DNA from: Fimenecus sp052169395
GTDB lineage: Bacteria; Bacillota; Clostridia; Oscillospirales; Acutalibacteraceae
Direction: 5' to 3'
DNA length: 64,000 bases
NCBI GenBank assembly: GCA_052169395.1
Contig: JBQNCN010000003.1
Location: 186,001 to 250,000 of the forward strand
A program made the position numbers and the translations under genes. Position 1 is the stretch's first letter. Every line of letters starts with the position of its first letter. The notes under the pieces are model-generated. The model saw only the letters and a program-made list of their open reading frames with translations, made no database searches and had not been told where the DNA came from. Shown piece after piece: positions 1 to 9,717 of the stretch.

Positions 1-1473
1 CTTGACGGCAAAACCCCCGATGTACTCATTATAGGAGGAGGAATTTCCGGTGTAAGTATTGCAAGAGAACTTTCAAAGTGGAAACTTGATATTATTCTCG
101 TGGAAAAAGAACCAGACCTTGCACTTCAAGCTTCCGGAAGAAACGACGGAGAGGTCCATCCGGGAGTAGATCTCGGTAAAGGTTCATTAAAGCACAAGTA
201 CATAAGAAAAGGAAATCAAATGTACGGCGATATATGCCGTGAACTGGATGTTCCATTTAAACGTTGCGGACAGTATGTAGGTTTCAAACAAGGATATCTT
301 CGCCCTGTTATTAACTTATACAGCCTTTGGCGAAGACTTCACGACGGAATAGAAGACACTTGCACAATTTCAGGTAAAGAGCTTAGAAAAAATGAACCTA
401 ATCTAAGTTCTGAATTTAAATTTGCGCTTTCAAATCCAAGTTCAGGCTGTGTATGTCCTTATGGTCTTACTATTGCTTATGCTGAAAATGCAGTTTCAAA
501 CGGCGTAAATGTAAGTCTTAATACTGCGGTTAAAAGCATGACAGTAGAAAACGGAAAAATAAAATCAGTTGAAACTAACAGAGGTACTTTATATCCCAAA
601 ATAATAATCAATGCAGCAGGAGTATTTTCAGAAGAAATTGCAAAAATGGCAAATGACAGATTTTTCTCAATACATCCGAGACGCGGAACAAACTCCATTT
701 TAGACAAAAAAACAGGGAACTTTGTTCACCATGTTGCAACTGTTAAAGAGCTTAAAATCCACACAAAAAACCACTCTAAAGGCGGAGGAATACTTCATAC
801 GGTACACGATAACCTATTGGTAGGTCCAGATGCTGTCGAAACCTACGAAAAAGAAAATACCGCCACAAAAAGAGAAAGTATTGAAACTGTTTTCAAAAAA
901 CAAAAAATTACAATGCCCAAGCTTACCGAAAGAGATGTAATAACTTATTTTACGGGTATAAGAGCTCCTACATTTGAAGAAGATTTTATAATCGAAAAAG
1001 GAAGAAAAACAAAGAATATTATTCACTGTGCCGGAATACAGTCTCCCGGACTCACAACAGCACCTGCAGTTGCACTTGACATTGAAAAAATGACTGTTGA
1101 AATGATTTCAAAAGAAAAAACAATTATAAGAAATGAAAAATTCAACCCCAAAAGAAAAGGTGTTCCCGTGCTAAATGAAATGAGTGATGAAGAGCGCTCC
1201 GCCCTTATAAAAGAAAATCCCGATTACGGAGAAATGGTCTGCAGATGTGAAGAAATAAGCAAAGGTGAAATAATCGATGCACTTAATTCGCCTATATGCG
1301 TACCTACCATAGACGGTATCAAAAAACGTATTCGTCCGGGAATGGGAAGATGTCAAGGCGGTTTCTGCTCACCTACCGTTGCTCTAATCATTGCCGAATT
1401 TATGAATATTCCAGTATCCGATGTAAAAAAATGCTCTGAAGATTCTGTTGTTACTTTCGGTAAAACCAAATAA
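1..1473 (+). CDS. GlpA-like FAD-dependent dehydrogenase with C-terminal [2Fe-2S] BFD domain (5'-partial)
   Basis: The reading frame is open from the first base, so the start codon lies outside the window; 490 residues are visible. The first codons give a Rossmann FAD site (LIIGGGISG at about residues 9-17), followed by a DAO-type oxidoreductase fold. The C-terminal part has a BFD-like iron-sulphur motif: MVCRCEE near residue 412 and GRCQGGFC near residue 449. This architecture is that of GlpA-type anaerobic glycerol-3-phosphate dehydrogenases, which oxidise G3P to dihydroxyacetone phosphate. It heads a same-strand cluster with a second flavoprotein (15 bp downstream) and a DUF1667 protein, the usual companions of soluble clostridial and Thermotoga-type enzymes. 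The exact substrate is inferred; another polyol phosphate is possible. Confidence 0.85.
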   Translation, partial: LDGKTPDVLIIGGGISGVSIARELSKWKLDIILVEKEPDLALQASGRNDGEVHPGVDLGKGSLKHKYIRKGNQMYGDICRELDVPFKRCGQYVGFKQGYLRPVINLYSLWRRLHDGIEDTCTISGKELRKNEPNLSSEFKFALSNPSSGCVCPYGLTIAYAENAVSNGVNVSLNTAVKSMTVENGKIKSVETNRGTLYPKIIINAAGVFSEEIAKMANDRFFSIHPRRGTNSILDKKTGNFVHHVATVKELKIHTKNHSKGGGILHTVHDNLLVGPDAVETYEKENTATKRESIETVFKKQKITMPKLTERDVITYFTGIRAPTFEEDFIIEKGRKTKNIIHCAGIQSPGLTTAPAVALDIEKMTVEMISKEKTIIRNEKFNPKRKGVPVLNEMSDEERSALIKENPDYGEMVCRCEEISKGEIIDALNSPICVPTIDGIKKRIRPGMGRCQGGFCSPTVALIIAEFMNIPVSDVKKCSEDSVVTFGKTK

Positions 1474-1487
1474 GGACGCGTGTTAAT

Positions 1488-2747
1488 ATGAAAAATTATG
1501 ATGTAATAGTAATCGGTGGAGGTCCAGCAGGTCTTGCTGCGGCAATATCAGCAGATAAAAACGGTGCTTCCGTTTTACTTATTGAAAGAGAACACAGGCT
1601 TGGCGGAATTTTAAAGCAATGCATACACGACGGTTTCGGTCTTGTACGTTTCGGAGAAAAACTGTCAGGTCCAGAATATGCTGAAAGATTTATAGATGAT
1701 TTTGAAAAAGCAAAAATAGATGCTTTAAAACTCACCTTCGTTACACGAATTGAAAAAAATTCCGACGGAAGTTTCACTGTGGCGGTAGTAAATCGAAACG
1801 GTGTTGAAAGCTTTATCGGTAAGGCATTGATTCTGGCAACAGGTTGTAGAGAGCGTACCGCAAAGCAGGTATTCATTCACGGTACACGCCCTTCAGGAGT
1901 GTTTTCAGCAGGTACGGCACAAAATTTCACAAATCTTTTGGGAGAACTTCCAACAAAGAAATGTGTGATTCTCGGCTCAGGAGATATAGGGCTTATTATG
2001 GCAAGACGATTAACTCTCGAAGGCGCAAAAGTGGTAGGTGTTTATGAAGCAAAACCTACTCCATCAGGACTTACAAGAAATATTCACCAATGCCTTAACG
2101 ACTACGATATTCCTCTCTATCTTTCTCATACCGTGACAAGAGTTTTCGGTTTTGACAGACTTACAGCTGTTGAAATATCAAAAGTTGATGAAAAAATGAA
2201 ACCTATAAAGAACACCGAAAAAATTGTTGAATGTGATGCATTAATTTTATCAGTCGGTCTAATTCCAGAAAACGAACTTGCTGAAAGTCTTAATGTAAAA
2301 ATAGATCCAAAAACAAAAGGGCCTATTTGCGACGGACAACTTATGACAAGTGTTCAAGGTATTTTCTCTTGCGGAAATGCTCTTCATGTAAATGACCTTG
2401 TAGACTATGTTTCTGAAAGTGGTGAAGAAGCAGGAAAGAATGCCGCCTCATTTGTAAAATCAGAACAGAAAAAAATATCCTTAGATGCCGAAAGCAGTCT
2501 TCTATATCTTGTTCCTCAAACACTTGATTTAAACAAAGACAACTCGGCCGTCACTCTTTATTTTAGAAGCAGAGAAATTCTTAATAACTGTCGTCTTGTA
2601 ATTAAAATTGATGGAGAGGAAGTTGTATCAAAGCGATATGCTTTTATGCGTCCACCTGAAATGGAAAAACTTGTGATCAACTTTAACAAATATAAATTAA
2701 ACGATAATTCAAATATCACGGTTAATGCAGAGGTATTTTCAAAATGA
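1488..2747 (+). CDS. FAD/NAD(P)-dependent oxidoreductase, partner of the GlpA-like protein
   Basis: The 419-residue protein begins with an FAD Rossmann motif (VIVIGGGPAGLAAA at residues 6-19) and has a second nucleotide-binding segment (VILGSGDIGLIMARRL near residues 160-175), as in the pyridine-nucleotide disulphide oxidoreductase fold. It lacks a CxxxxC redox disulphide. In related clusters this subunit passes electrons from the GlpA-like dehydrogenase to NAD+ or another carrier; here that role is inferred from the neighbours. Its stop overlaps the start of the DUF1667 gene (ATGA), so the two are probably translationally coupled. Confidence 0.85.
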   Translation: MKNYDVIVIGGGPAGLAAAISADKNGASVLLIEREHRLGGILKQCIHDGFGLVRFGEKLSGPEYAERFIDDFEKAKIDALKLTFVTRIEKNSDGSFTVAVVNRNGVESFIGKALILATGCRERTAKQVFIHGTRPSGVFSAGTAQNFTNLLGELPTKKCVILGSGDIGLIMARRLTLEGAKVVGVYEAKPTPSGLTRNIHQCLNDYDIPLYLSHTVTRVFGFDRLTAVEISKVDEKMKPIKNTEKIVECDALILSVGLIPENELAESLNVKIDPKTKGPICDGQLMTSVQGIFSCGNALHVNDLVDYVSESGEEAGKNAASFVKSEQKKISLDAESSLLYLVPQTLDLNKDNSAVTLYFRSREILNNCRLVIKIDGEEVVSKRYAFMRPPEMEKLVINFNKYKLNDNSNITVNAEVFSK

Positions 2748-3103
2748 AAGAGTTAGTTTGTATAGTATGTCCTAGAGGCTGCACAATGCAGATTGAAGGA
2801 GAGGGTGAAAATATTAAAGTTACGGGAAATTCCTGTAAGAGAGGCTTAAATTTTGCAATAAGTGAAATGACCGAACCTAAAAGAACAATCTGCACTACGG
2901 TTAAAACAGCATTTAAAGAAGTTCCCGTTATTCCCTGCCGTGTTTCAACGGATATACCCAAAAATAAAATTTTCGATATAATGAAAGAAATAAATTCATT
3001 TACATTAAATGATAAGATAGGTCGCGGCGATATCATAATAAAAGATGTTCTTGGATTAGGTGTTGATATTATAGCAACAAGCGATATTCTTAAAAACATA
3101 TAA
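2744..3103 (+). CDS. DUF1667 cysteine-cluster protein
   Basis: This small protein (119 aa) begins with a cysteine cluster: C6, C9 and C13 in CIVCPRGC, with C31 in NSCKRG. The pattern resembles the metal- or cluster-binding N-terminus of molybdopterin and ferredoxin-like proteins and is typical of DUF1667. The family is repeatedly found next to GlpA-like and GlpB-like flavoproteins and is thought to act as a small electron-transfer subunit, but no biochemical role is certain. It overlaps the preceding gene by 4 nt and is followed after 14 nt by the kinase gene. Confidence 0.85.
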   Translation: MKELVCIVCPRGCTMQIEGEGENIKVTGNSCKRGLNFAISEMTEPKRTICTTVKTAFKEVPVIPCRVSTDIPKNKIFDIMKEINSFTLNDKIGRGDIIIKDVLGLGVDIIATSDILKNI

Positions 3104-3117
3104 TCAAAGGGGTAATT

Positions 3118-4668
3118 ATGAAAAATCCGCTTGTTCTTACATTTGATGTAGGTACTCAAAGTGCAAGAGGTCTTTTAGTTACAAAAGAAGGCAACTTTGT
3201 AGATAAATGTCAAATAAAATATGACGAACCTTATTACTCTAGACATCCGGGTTGGGCAGAACAGCGACCTGATTTTTACTTTGACAAGCTTTGTGAAATT
3301 TCAAACATCCTTTTTGAAAGAAATCAGGATAAAAAGGATAGAATAGTTGCAGTTGCAATTACAACCATACGTGATACCGTCATTTGTCTTGATAAAAATG
3401 GAACTCCGCTACGTGATATAATATTATGGCTGGATAAACGCAAAGCAACATTTGAAAACCCATTTAATCCTATAACAAAACTTATATTTAAGCTTGTCGG
3501 TATGACGGATGCAACAAAAACAATCTACAAAACTTCCGTTGTAAACTGGATTAAACAAAATCAACCTGAAATATGGGAAAAAACCGATAAATTCGTTATG
3601 CTTTCAACATACCTCAACTATAAATTCACCGGCGTTCTTGCTGATTCAGCTGCAAATATGATAGGTCATATTCCTTTTGACTACAAAAAACGAAAATGGA
3701 AAAAAAAGGGTGATTTAACAAGGTGCATTTGTGATGTTCCGGATGAGAAACTTTGTGAATTGGTAGATTCCGGCAGCAAACTCGGGACAATCAGCGAAGA
3801 TGTAAGTGCACTTACAGGTATTCCTACAGGTCTTCCGTTTATAGCGTCAGGTTCTGATAAAGGTTGTGAAACACTGGGTCTTTCTGTAACAAATGAAAAT
3901 CAAGCAGCAATCTCATTTGGAACAACCGCAACAATTCAAATGGCAGTACGCAAATATTTTGAACCACAAAAATTTATGCCTGCATATCCTGCTGTTCCAA
4001 ATAATTTGTTTAATCCTGAAATAGAAATATATAGGGGTTTCTGGTTATTATCCTGGTTTGTAAAAGAATTTGGTGCCGAAGAAAGAATTTTAGCAGAGAA
4101 AAAAGGCTGTTCTCCTGAACAAATTCTTGATAAAGCTATAGAAAAAATCCCTCCGGGATCTGACGGTCTTATGCTTCAACCATTTTGGACACCTGGTATA
4201 ATGAATCCTGATACGCATGGCGCAGTTGTAGGATTCGCAGATTTTCACACACATTATCACTTATATCGTGCTATAATTGAAGGTCTTGATTTTGAGCTTT
4301 ATCGTTCACTGAAAAGTATGGAACACCGTTCAGGAAAAAAGATTGAAGAGCTCTTTGTCGGTGGTGGCGGTGCCAAAAGTGATATAGTATGCAAAATAAC
4401 AGCGGATATTTTCGGGCTTCCGGTAAAACGTATACAAAATCATGAAGCGTGCTCAATAGGAGCTTCAATGGTAGCTTTTAAAGCCATAGGTGAATTTTCC
4501 GATTATTCGGATGCGATAAAAAGTATGGTAAGAGTCCAAGATGTATTTACTCCGGATCCAAAAAATCATGAAATATATATGCATCTATTTCAAAAAGCTT
4601 ATCGAAAGCTTGATAAAAAACTTTACCCAATAAATAAAAAAATAAATAAAATATATAAAAGGAGATAA
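3118..4668 (+). CDS. FGGY-family carbohydrate kinase
   Basis: The 516-residue protein has the FGGY N-terminal ATPase signature (LTFDVGTQSARGLLV at residues 6-20) and a C-terminal domain with a glycine-rich ATP-binding loop (ELFVGGGGAKSD near residues 415-426). A clear ribosome site (AAGGGG) precedes the ATG. It belongs to the glycerol/xylulose/gluconate kinase superfamily, but the N-terminus departs from classical GlpK, so the substrate is not assigned. Lying between GlpA/GlpB-like subunits and an AGPS-like oxidase, it probably makes the phosphorylated polyol that the flavoproteins oxidise. Confidence 0.85.
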   Translation: MKNPLVLTFDVGTQSARGLLVTKEGNFVDKCQIKYDEPYYSRHPGWAEQRPDFYFDKLCEISNILFERNQDKKDRIVAVAITTIRDTVICLDKNGTPLRDIILWLDKRKATFENPFNPITKLIFKLVGMTDATKTIYKTSVVNWIKQNQPEIWEKTDKFVMLSTYLNYKFTGVLADSAANMIGHIPFDYKKRKWKKKGDLTRCICDVPDEKLCELVDSGSKLGTISEDVSALTGIPTGLPFIASGSDKGCETLGLSVTNENQAAISFGTTATIQMAVRKYFEPQKFMPAYPAVPNNLFNPEIEIYRGFWLLSWFVKEFGAEERILAEKKGCSPEQILDKAIEKIPPGSDGLMLQPFWTPGIMNPDTHGAVVGFADFHTHYHLYRAIIEGLDFELYRSLKSMEHRSGKKIEELFVGGGGAKSDIVCKITADIFGLPVKRIQNHEACSIGASMVAFKAIGEFSDYSDAIKSMVRVQDVFTPDPKNHEIYMHLFQKAYRKLDKKLYPINKKINKIYKRR

Positions 4669-4670
4669 TT

Positions 4671-6437
4671 ATGAGTAATAAACCTTACAAGGGATTTGAA
4701 CCCAAATGGGTTCTGACACCTGCACCCGCGGACAGCTACCGTGCAATTTTCAGATGGGGAGATCCTGAATTTTTCAAATATCCGAAAGAATCTCTTTATA
4801 AACTCATGAAAGAAAAATTTTGTCTTGACGACAAATATTTTGAGAATTATTCCGATGACTTGGGATTTGATAAAGTAGAACTTCCAAACAATCCTTGCAA
4901 ACTTGATGACAAGCACATAAAAGCAATCAAAAAAATCGTTGGAGACGATAACGTTTCTATAAAAGATTTTGATAGACTCGATGTAGCTTATGGATATACG
5001 GGATATGATTTGTTAAGACTGCGACACAAAAGAATAGACTGTGTTCCAGATATTGTAGTTTATCCTTCCACAACAAAAGAAATAGAAGAAATAGTTGCTT
5101 ATGTCGTAAAACATAAAATACCTCTTTATGTTTATGGTGGAGGTTCCACAGTTACAAGAGGTGTAGAGCCCGTTAAAGGCGGTATTTCTCTTGATATGCG
5201 AAAACGTTTTAACAAGGTAATTAATTTTAACGAAGTAGATCAAACTATTACCGTTCAAGCGGGAATGTCCGGTCCAGATCTTGAAAAAGCACTTCAAAAT
5301 GCACCTGAACTTTTCGGTGCAAAAAGACAATATACTTGCGGACATTTTCCACAATCATTTGAATACAGCTCTGTCGGTGGCTGGACTGTAACCAGAGGTG
5401 CCGGTCAAAACAGTACATATTACGGTACCATTGCAGATATTGTCCTCTCACAAAGATATGCCACTCCAAAAGGCGTTATACAAACAAGCCATTATTCAAG
5501 GGAAGCAACAGGTCCTTCAATAAATCATATCATGATGGGATCTGAAGGTACTTTTGGCGTACTTACAGAAGTAACCTTACGAGTATTTAGATGGATGCCG
5601 GAAAATAGAAAGCGCTTTTCATATATGTTTAAAAACTGGGATATTGCAATGGCGGCTTGTCGTGAAATGATGCAATGCGAATGTGGATATTCTTCTGTTT
5701 TCAGACTTTCAGATCCGGAAGAATCCAGCCTTATGTTAAGACTTTACAATGTAGATGAAACTCCTATAGCTCCTCTACTGGATAAATTCGGATTTAAAGA
5801 TATGGAGCGTTGTATGTTCTTAGGTTTCACAGACGGTGAAAAAGGATTTTCAAAAAATGTTGCAAGAAACATTATGAAAATTGCTCTCAAACACGGTGCA
5901 ATGCCTATGACCGGCTATGTAACAAGAAGCTGGGAAAAAGGACGCTTTAATGATCCATATCTTCGCGATACGCTTATGGATTTCGGTATTATAACCGATA
6001 CGCTTGAATGTACTGTAAACTGGTCGAATATGGAGCAGGTTCACGCCGATGTAAGAAAAGTTTGCCACGCTCTGCCTAATACAGTTGTTACAACTCATAT
6101 GTCGCATTGTTATCCTCAGGGGGCTAATCTGTACTTCATCTTCCTTACTAAAATGCAGGATGAAGAAGAATTTAGAAAATATCACACAACAATTCTTGAC
6201 GCAATTCAGCGTTCAGGTGCAGCAATCAGCCATCACCACGGAATTGGTAAATTCTTCGCTCCATGGCTGGAAGGTTTCCTTGGCGATAATGAATATGATA
6301 TTATTAAGGTACTTAAAAACCACTTTGATCCTGACTTTGTCATGAATCCGGGCGGAACACTCGGACTTGACTTAAAACCTGAAGAAAAGAAATTTTTAAG
6401 AGAACATAAAGAATATTATCAAAACGATATAGGCTGA
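4671..6437 (+). CDS. FAD-binding oxidase of the alkyl-DHAP synthase (AGPS)-like family
   Basis: This 588-residue protein has a PCMH-type FAD domain (PDIVVYPSTTKEIEEIV near residue 125; GGGSTVTRG near residue 160; GSEGTFGVLTEVTLRV near residue 290) and a C-terminal FAD-oxidase domain with the HHHGIGKF motif near residue 520, as in alkyl-dihydroxyacetonephosphate synthase. In eukaryotes that family exchanges the acyl chain of acyl-DHAP for an alkyl chain; bacterial relatives are often simple 2-hydroxyacid or polyol dehydrogenases. It starts 2 nt after the kinase gene and is the last gene before a strong terminator. Either ether-lipid chemistry or polyol-phosphate oxidation fits; I favour the latter from the context. 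Confidence 0.8.
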   Translation: MSNKPYKGFEPKWVLTPAPADSYRAIFRWGDPEFFKYPKESLYKLMKEKFCLDDKYFENYSDDLGFDKVELPNNPCKLDDKHIKAIKKIVGDDNVSIKDFDRLDVAYGYTGYDLLRLRHKRIDCVPDIVVYPSTTKEIEEIVAYVVKHKIPLYVYGGGSTVTRGVEPVKGGISLDMRKRFNKVINFNEVDQTITVQAGMSGPDLEKALQNAPELFGAKRQYTCGHFPQSFEYSSVGGWTVTRGAGQNSTYYGTIADIVLSQRYATPKGVIQTSHYSREATGPSINHIMMGSEGTFGVLTEVTLRVFRWMPENRKRFSYMFKNWDIAMAACREMMQCECGYSSVFRLSDPEESSLMLRLYNVDETPIAPLLDKFGFKDMERCMFLGFTDGEKGFSKNVARNIMKIALKHGAMPMTGYVTRSWEKGRFNDPYLRDTLMDFGIITDTLECTVNWSNMEQVHADVRKVCHALPNTVVTTHMSHCYPQGANLYFIFLTKMQDEEEFRKYHTTILDAIQRSGAAISHHHGIGKFFAPWLEGFLGDNEYDIIKVLKNHFDPDFVMNPGGTLGLDLKPEEKKFLREHKEYYQNDIG

Positions 6438-6443
6438 TAAATC

Positions 6444-6483
6444 AAAACTCCATTCTATTAAAATTAATAGAATGGAGTTTTTG
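6444..6483 (+). terminator. Rho-independent terminator after the redox/kinase cluster
   Basis: A long perfect inverted repeat (AAAACTCCATTCTATTAA and its complement) is followed by T residues just after the stop codon at 6437. Confidence 0.9.
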
Positions 6484-6650
6484 ATATCATTAACAGTAAA
6501 AATCCGAAAATTCAATTGTTTTATATTTGTTTAATGCCTTAGAAATTAGTATCTATAAGATTATTAACCTCTTTAAAATTTGTAAATTTATTAAATCCCT
6601 TACTGAAAACATCTATTTATCCAAATTATATATTGTTAATTAAAAATATA

Positions 6651-6693
6651 AAAAAAACAAAAGACTGTTGTAAATACAGTCTTTTGTTTTTTT
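6651..6693 (-). terminator. Bidirectional terminator for the GH31 gene
   Basis: The stem AAAACAAAAGACTGT and its complement, flanked by A and T runs, lies 10 nt beyond the stop codon of the minus-strand GH31 gene. The 167 bp between this and the previous terminator hold no gene that I can see. Confidence 0.85.
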
Positions 6694-6702
6694 GTAAAAA
6701 TT

Positions 6703-8652
6703 TTATTTTTTCATTATTACTATATTCTTCTTTGAAATATTCTTAGTATAACCATCATCCTTATAAAGCTTATATTCTTTACCATTTCCAAAAAGCTTCA
6801 GCTTATCATAGTCAAGCTCTTCCGTATTTCTGCAAAAAACTCCAATCGGTATACACTTTTTATCACGAATAAAGAATACAACCTCACCTACATCTGCGGT
6901 TATTAAATGCTCACCCTTTGACACCTTTGTTTCAGATAATTTCCCATATGCATAATCTATCTGAAGCATATCCTCGGGCAAATAAACTTTTCTTGTTTTT
7001 TCACCCTTTTTATAAAACGGTGCCATTATGACTTCATTGCCGAACATCAGTTCATCCTCACATTTAACCGCAATTTCGTCGTTCGGATAAATAAATGCAA
7101 GCGGCTTTACAAGCGGCTCTCCTGAAAGCACAGCTTTAATATATTCTGAATAAATATACGGCAGAAGCATATAGCGAAGTCCAATTACAGATCTGAAATC
7201 TTCAAGATTTTCAAACAGATAACACTCCTGATGTTTGGCGGTATTTGCAGCGTGATTTCTCATAAGCGGAGTAAATACTCCAAGTGCAAGCCATCGCAAA
7301 AGAAGTTCCCTTGTGGTGTTAAGACTAAATCCGCCAATATCCGAACCGACATACTGAAGTCCGCACATATTAAGACTGGGAAGTTGCTTTAAAAATATTT
7401 CCAGATTCTCCCAATTACTTGCATTATCGCCTGTCCAAATACCACCGTATCTATGAGAGCCTATATAACTGGAGCGTGAAAAGAGCAGGTATCTTTGCGG
7501 CAACGTATTTAAATATTCTCCTGCAGAGCGTGCCATTTCATATCCATACATATTATGAACATCGTGATGAACTGTATTTATACCGTCTGCATTATGATAA
7601 AACCCCTTATAATTTGAAGTCCTTACACCCTTAGTTTCATATCTTCCGTCCTCTCCGGGTATTTTATTAAATTTATACATGAACTTTTTAAGATCATCTC
7701 TTGTGAAAAAGATTGACGGTTCATTCATATCAATCCAAAATCCATCAAGACCCATGTCTGTTAAAAACTTAAATTTTTCACCGAACCACTTACGAACTTC
7801 CGGTCTCAAAAAATCAGGAAAGTGTGCAAATCCCGGCCAAACTGCACCTTCAAACGGTTTTCCGTTTTTGTCAAGGCAAAAATACCCAAGTTTTATGCCC
7901 TCATCGTCAACAGAATAACCCTTTTTCGCCTTTACACCGGCATCAATAATAGGAACAAGTTTAATTCCTTGCGCTTTCATATCATGCACAAAGCCTGCAA
8001 GGTCTGGAAAGCGCTTTTTATTGACGGTAAAATCCATATACCTGTCCATATAGTCAATATCCATACAAACAGAATCAATAGGTATCCCTGCTTTTTTATA
8101 TCCCTCTACAACTTCTCTTATATCCCTTTCATTTTTATAGCCCCAACGGCTCTGCATAAAGCCAAATGCCCAAAGCGGCGGAACAAAGCTTTTGCCTATT
8201 ATTTGTAAAAATTCTTTTACAATGCCATAAACGGTATCACCCGTAAGAACATAAAGCGTCACTGCATTTTGTACGGAAACATCAATAACGGCACGATTGG
8301 TCCTTGCCATATCAAAAACAACTCTACCCGGACTGTCAAAGAAAAAGCCGTATTTTGTTTTTCCATCAAGCACAAAAAAATTGTGAGAGCCATACATTGA
8401 CTTACTGTTTAAAGAATGAAAAGAATTATCTGTATTATAATTAATATATATCTTACCTATTCTATTAAGCCTTCCGGAATTTTCACCAAGACCGTAAACC
8501 CTATCACCTTCAGACAAAAGTCCTTTAAAAACAATTTCATTTTCAACATTTAAAACTCTGAAATAAGGTAAATTTTCTGCTACATCTTCTTTGATATCGA
8601 CGACAACAGCATCCGTATTAAAATGCTTTCCAAATTTATATTTTTTAACCAT
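6703..8652 (-). CDS. Glycoside hydrolase family 31 (alpha-glucosidase/xylosidase type)
   Basis: This 649-residue cytoplasmic enzyme (no signal peptide) has the GH31 hallmarks: the nucleophile motif GFWIDMNEPS (D308), the substrate-binding stretch SVCMDIDYMDRYMDF near residue 194, and the acid/base motif GGIWTGDNASNW (D409). The N-terminal beta-sandwich carries VYGLGENSGRLN near residue 52. GH31 enzymes release alpha-linked glucose or xylose with retention; maltose-, isomaltose- or xylose-specificity cannot be read here. It is monocistronic, flanked by its own terminator and the transketolase terminator. Given the glycogen operon elsewhere in the window it may act on alpha-glucans, but this is inference. 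Confidence 0.92.
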   Translation of the reverse strand: MVKKYKFGKHFNTDAVVVDIKEDVAENLPYFRVLNVENEIVFKGLLSEGDRVYGLGENSGRLNRIGKIYINYNTDNSFHSLNSKSMYGSHNFFVLDGKTKYGFFFDSPGRVVFDMARTNRAVIDVSVQNAVTLYVLTGDTVYGIVKEFLQIIGKSFVPPLWAFGFMQSRWGYKNERDIREVVEGYKKAGIPIDSVCMDIDYMDRYMDFTVNKKRFPDLAGFVHDMKAQGIKLVPIIDAGVKAKKGYSVDDEGIKLGYFCLDKNGKPFEGAVWPGFAHFPDFLRPEVRKWFGEKFKFLTDMGLDGFWIDMNEPSIFFTRDDLKKFMYKFNKIPGEDGRYETKGVRTSNYKGFYHNADGINTVHHDVHNMYGYEMARSAGEYLNTLPQRYLLFSRSSYIGSHRYGGIWTGDNASNWENLEIFLKQLPSLNMCGLQYVGSDIGGFSLNTTRELLLRWLALGVFTPLMRNHAANTAKHQECYLFENLEDFRSVIGLRYMLLPYIYSEYIKAVLSGEPLVKPLAFIYPNDEIAVKCEDELMFGNEVIMAPFYKKGEKTRKVYLPEDMLQIDYAYGKLSETKVSKGEHLITADVGEVVFFIRDKKCIPIGVFCRNTEELDYDKLKLFGNGKEYKLYKDDGYTKNISKKNIVIMKK

Positions 8653-8729
8653 CTTAGCACCTCACAACATCATATATACATTATACATAATATGCACTAA
8701 AATTAAAAGTGTTTTATCATAAAAATATT

Positions 8730-8758
8730 AAAAGGTGCAGAATATATCTACACCTTTT
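8730..8758 (-). terminator. Terminator after the split transketolase genes
   Basis: The inverted repeat AAAAGGTG...CACCTTTT with an AGA/TCT inner stem lies just past the stop of the transketolase C-subunit gene. It ends the long minus-strand gene run that begins near 23.8 kb. Confidence 0.75.
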
Positions 8759-8771
8759 AAAATAATACTAA

Positions 8772-9716
8772 TCATTTAAGCTTTATTGCTTTTTTCACCG
8801 CTTCAGCTATACTTTTTGCATTAAGTCCATATATATCTAGCAGCTCTTTGGCCGGTCCCGATGTTCCGAAAACATCCATAACTCCAACTTTAATAACAGG
8901 TATCGGCACAGTTTCGGTTATTACCTCTGAAACAGCAGAACCGAGGCCTCCAATAATACTGTGTTCTTCTGCCGTTACTATCGTTCCCGTTTCTTTTGCA
9001 CAAGATATTATAAGTTCTCTGTCAATTGGCTTTATAGTAGCCATATTTACAACCCTTGTAAATATTCCTTCATTCTTTAAAAGTTTTGCTGCAATTATTG
9101 CTTCATTCACCATAAGACCTGTCGCAATAATAGTTGCATCATTTCCTTCTGTCAAGATATTTCCTTTACCTATCTTAAAATTATAAGTCTTGTCAAAAAT
9201 TTGAGGAACAGCAAGTCTTCCAAATCTTAAATAAACGGGACCGTTATATTCCGCCGCTGCAAACACAGCCTTTTTTGCTTCCTCATAATCCGCAGGATTT
9301 ATGATTACCATTTCCGGAATTGAACGCATTATCGCAATATCCTCATTACATTGATGAGAAGCTCCGTCTTCACCTACAGAAATACCCGCATGAGTGGCAC
9401 CGATTTTAACGTTGAGTTTTGGATAACCTATAGAATTACGAACTTGTTCAAAGGCTCTGCCTGCTGCAAACATAGCAAAAGAACTTGCAAAAACAGTAAG
9501 TCCAAGACTTGCAATACCTGCTGCAGTAGAAATCATATTTCCCTCTGCAATTCCACAATCTATAAATCTTTCAGGATATGCATCTCTAAAACGTGAGGTC
9601 CTTGTAGATTCCGCAAGATCGGCATCCATAACAAATACATTTTTATTTAAGGCACCAAGTTCTTTAAGTGCATCACCATATGCATCTCTTGTTGCCATAT
9701 ATTTATTTTCAGCCAT
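8772..9716 (-). CDS. Transketolase, C-terminal subunit
   Basis: The 314-residue protein covers the pyrimidine-binding and C-terminal domains of transketolase (GASHQCNEDIAIMRSIP near residue 115; late motif TAEEHSIIGGLGSAV near residue 250). The start is placed at the ATG at 9716 (MAENKYMATRD), because GGAGG sits 6 nt upstream; an in-frame codon further upstream would overlap the partner gene. With the adjoining N-subunit it forms a two-gene transketolase, common in Clostridia and archaea, which interconverts pentose- and hexose-phosphates with thiamine diphosphate. Confidence 0.93.
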   Translation of the reverse strand: MAENKYMATRDAYGDALKELGALNKNVFVMDADLAESTRTSRFRDAYPERFIDCGIAEGNMISTAAGIASLGLTVFASSFAMFAAGRAFEQVRNSIGYPKLNVKIGATHAGISVGEDGASHQCNEDIAIMRSIPEMVIINPADYEEAKKAVFAAAEYNGPVYLRFGRLAVPQIFDKTYNFKIGKGNILTEGNDATIIATGLMVNEAIIAAKLLKNEGIFTRVVNMATIKPIDRELIISCAKETGTIVTAEEHSIIGGLGSAVSEVITETVPIPVIKVGVMDVFGTSGPAKELLDIYGLNAKSIAEAVKKAIKLK

Positions 9717-9717
9717 T

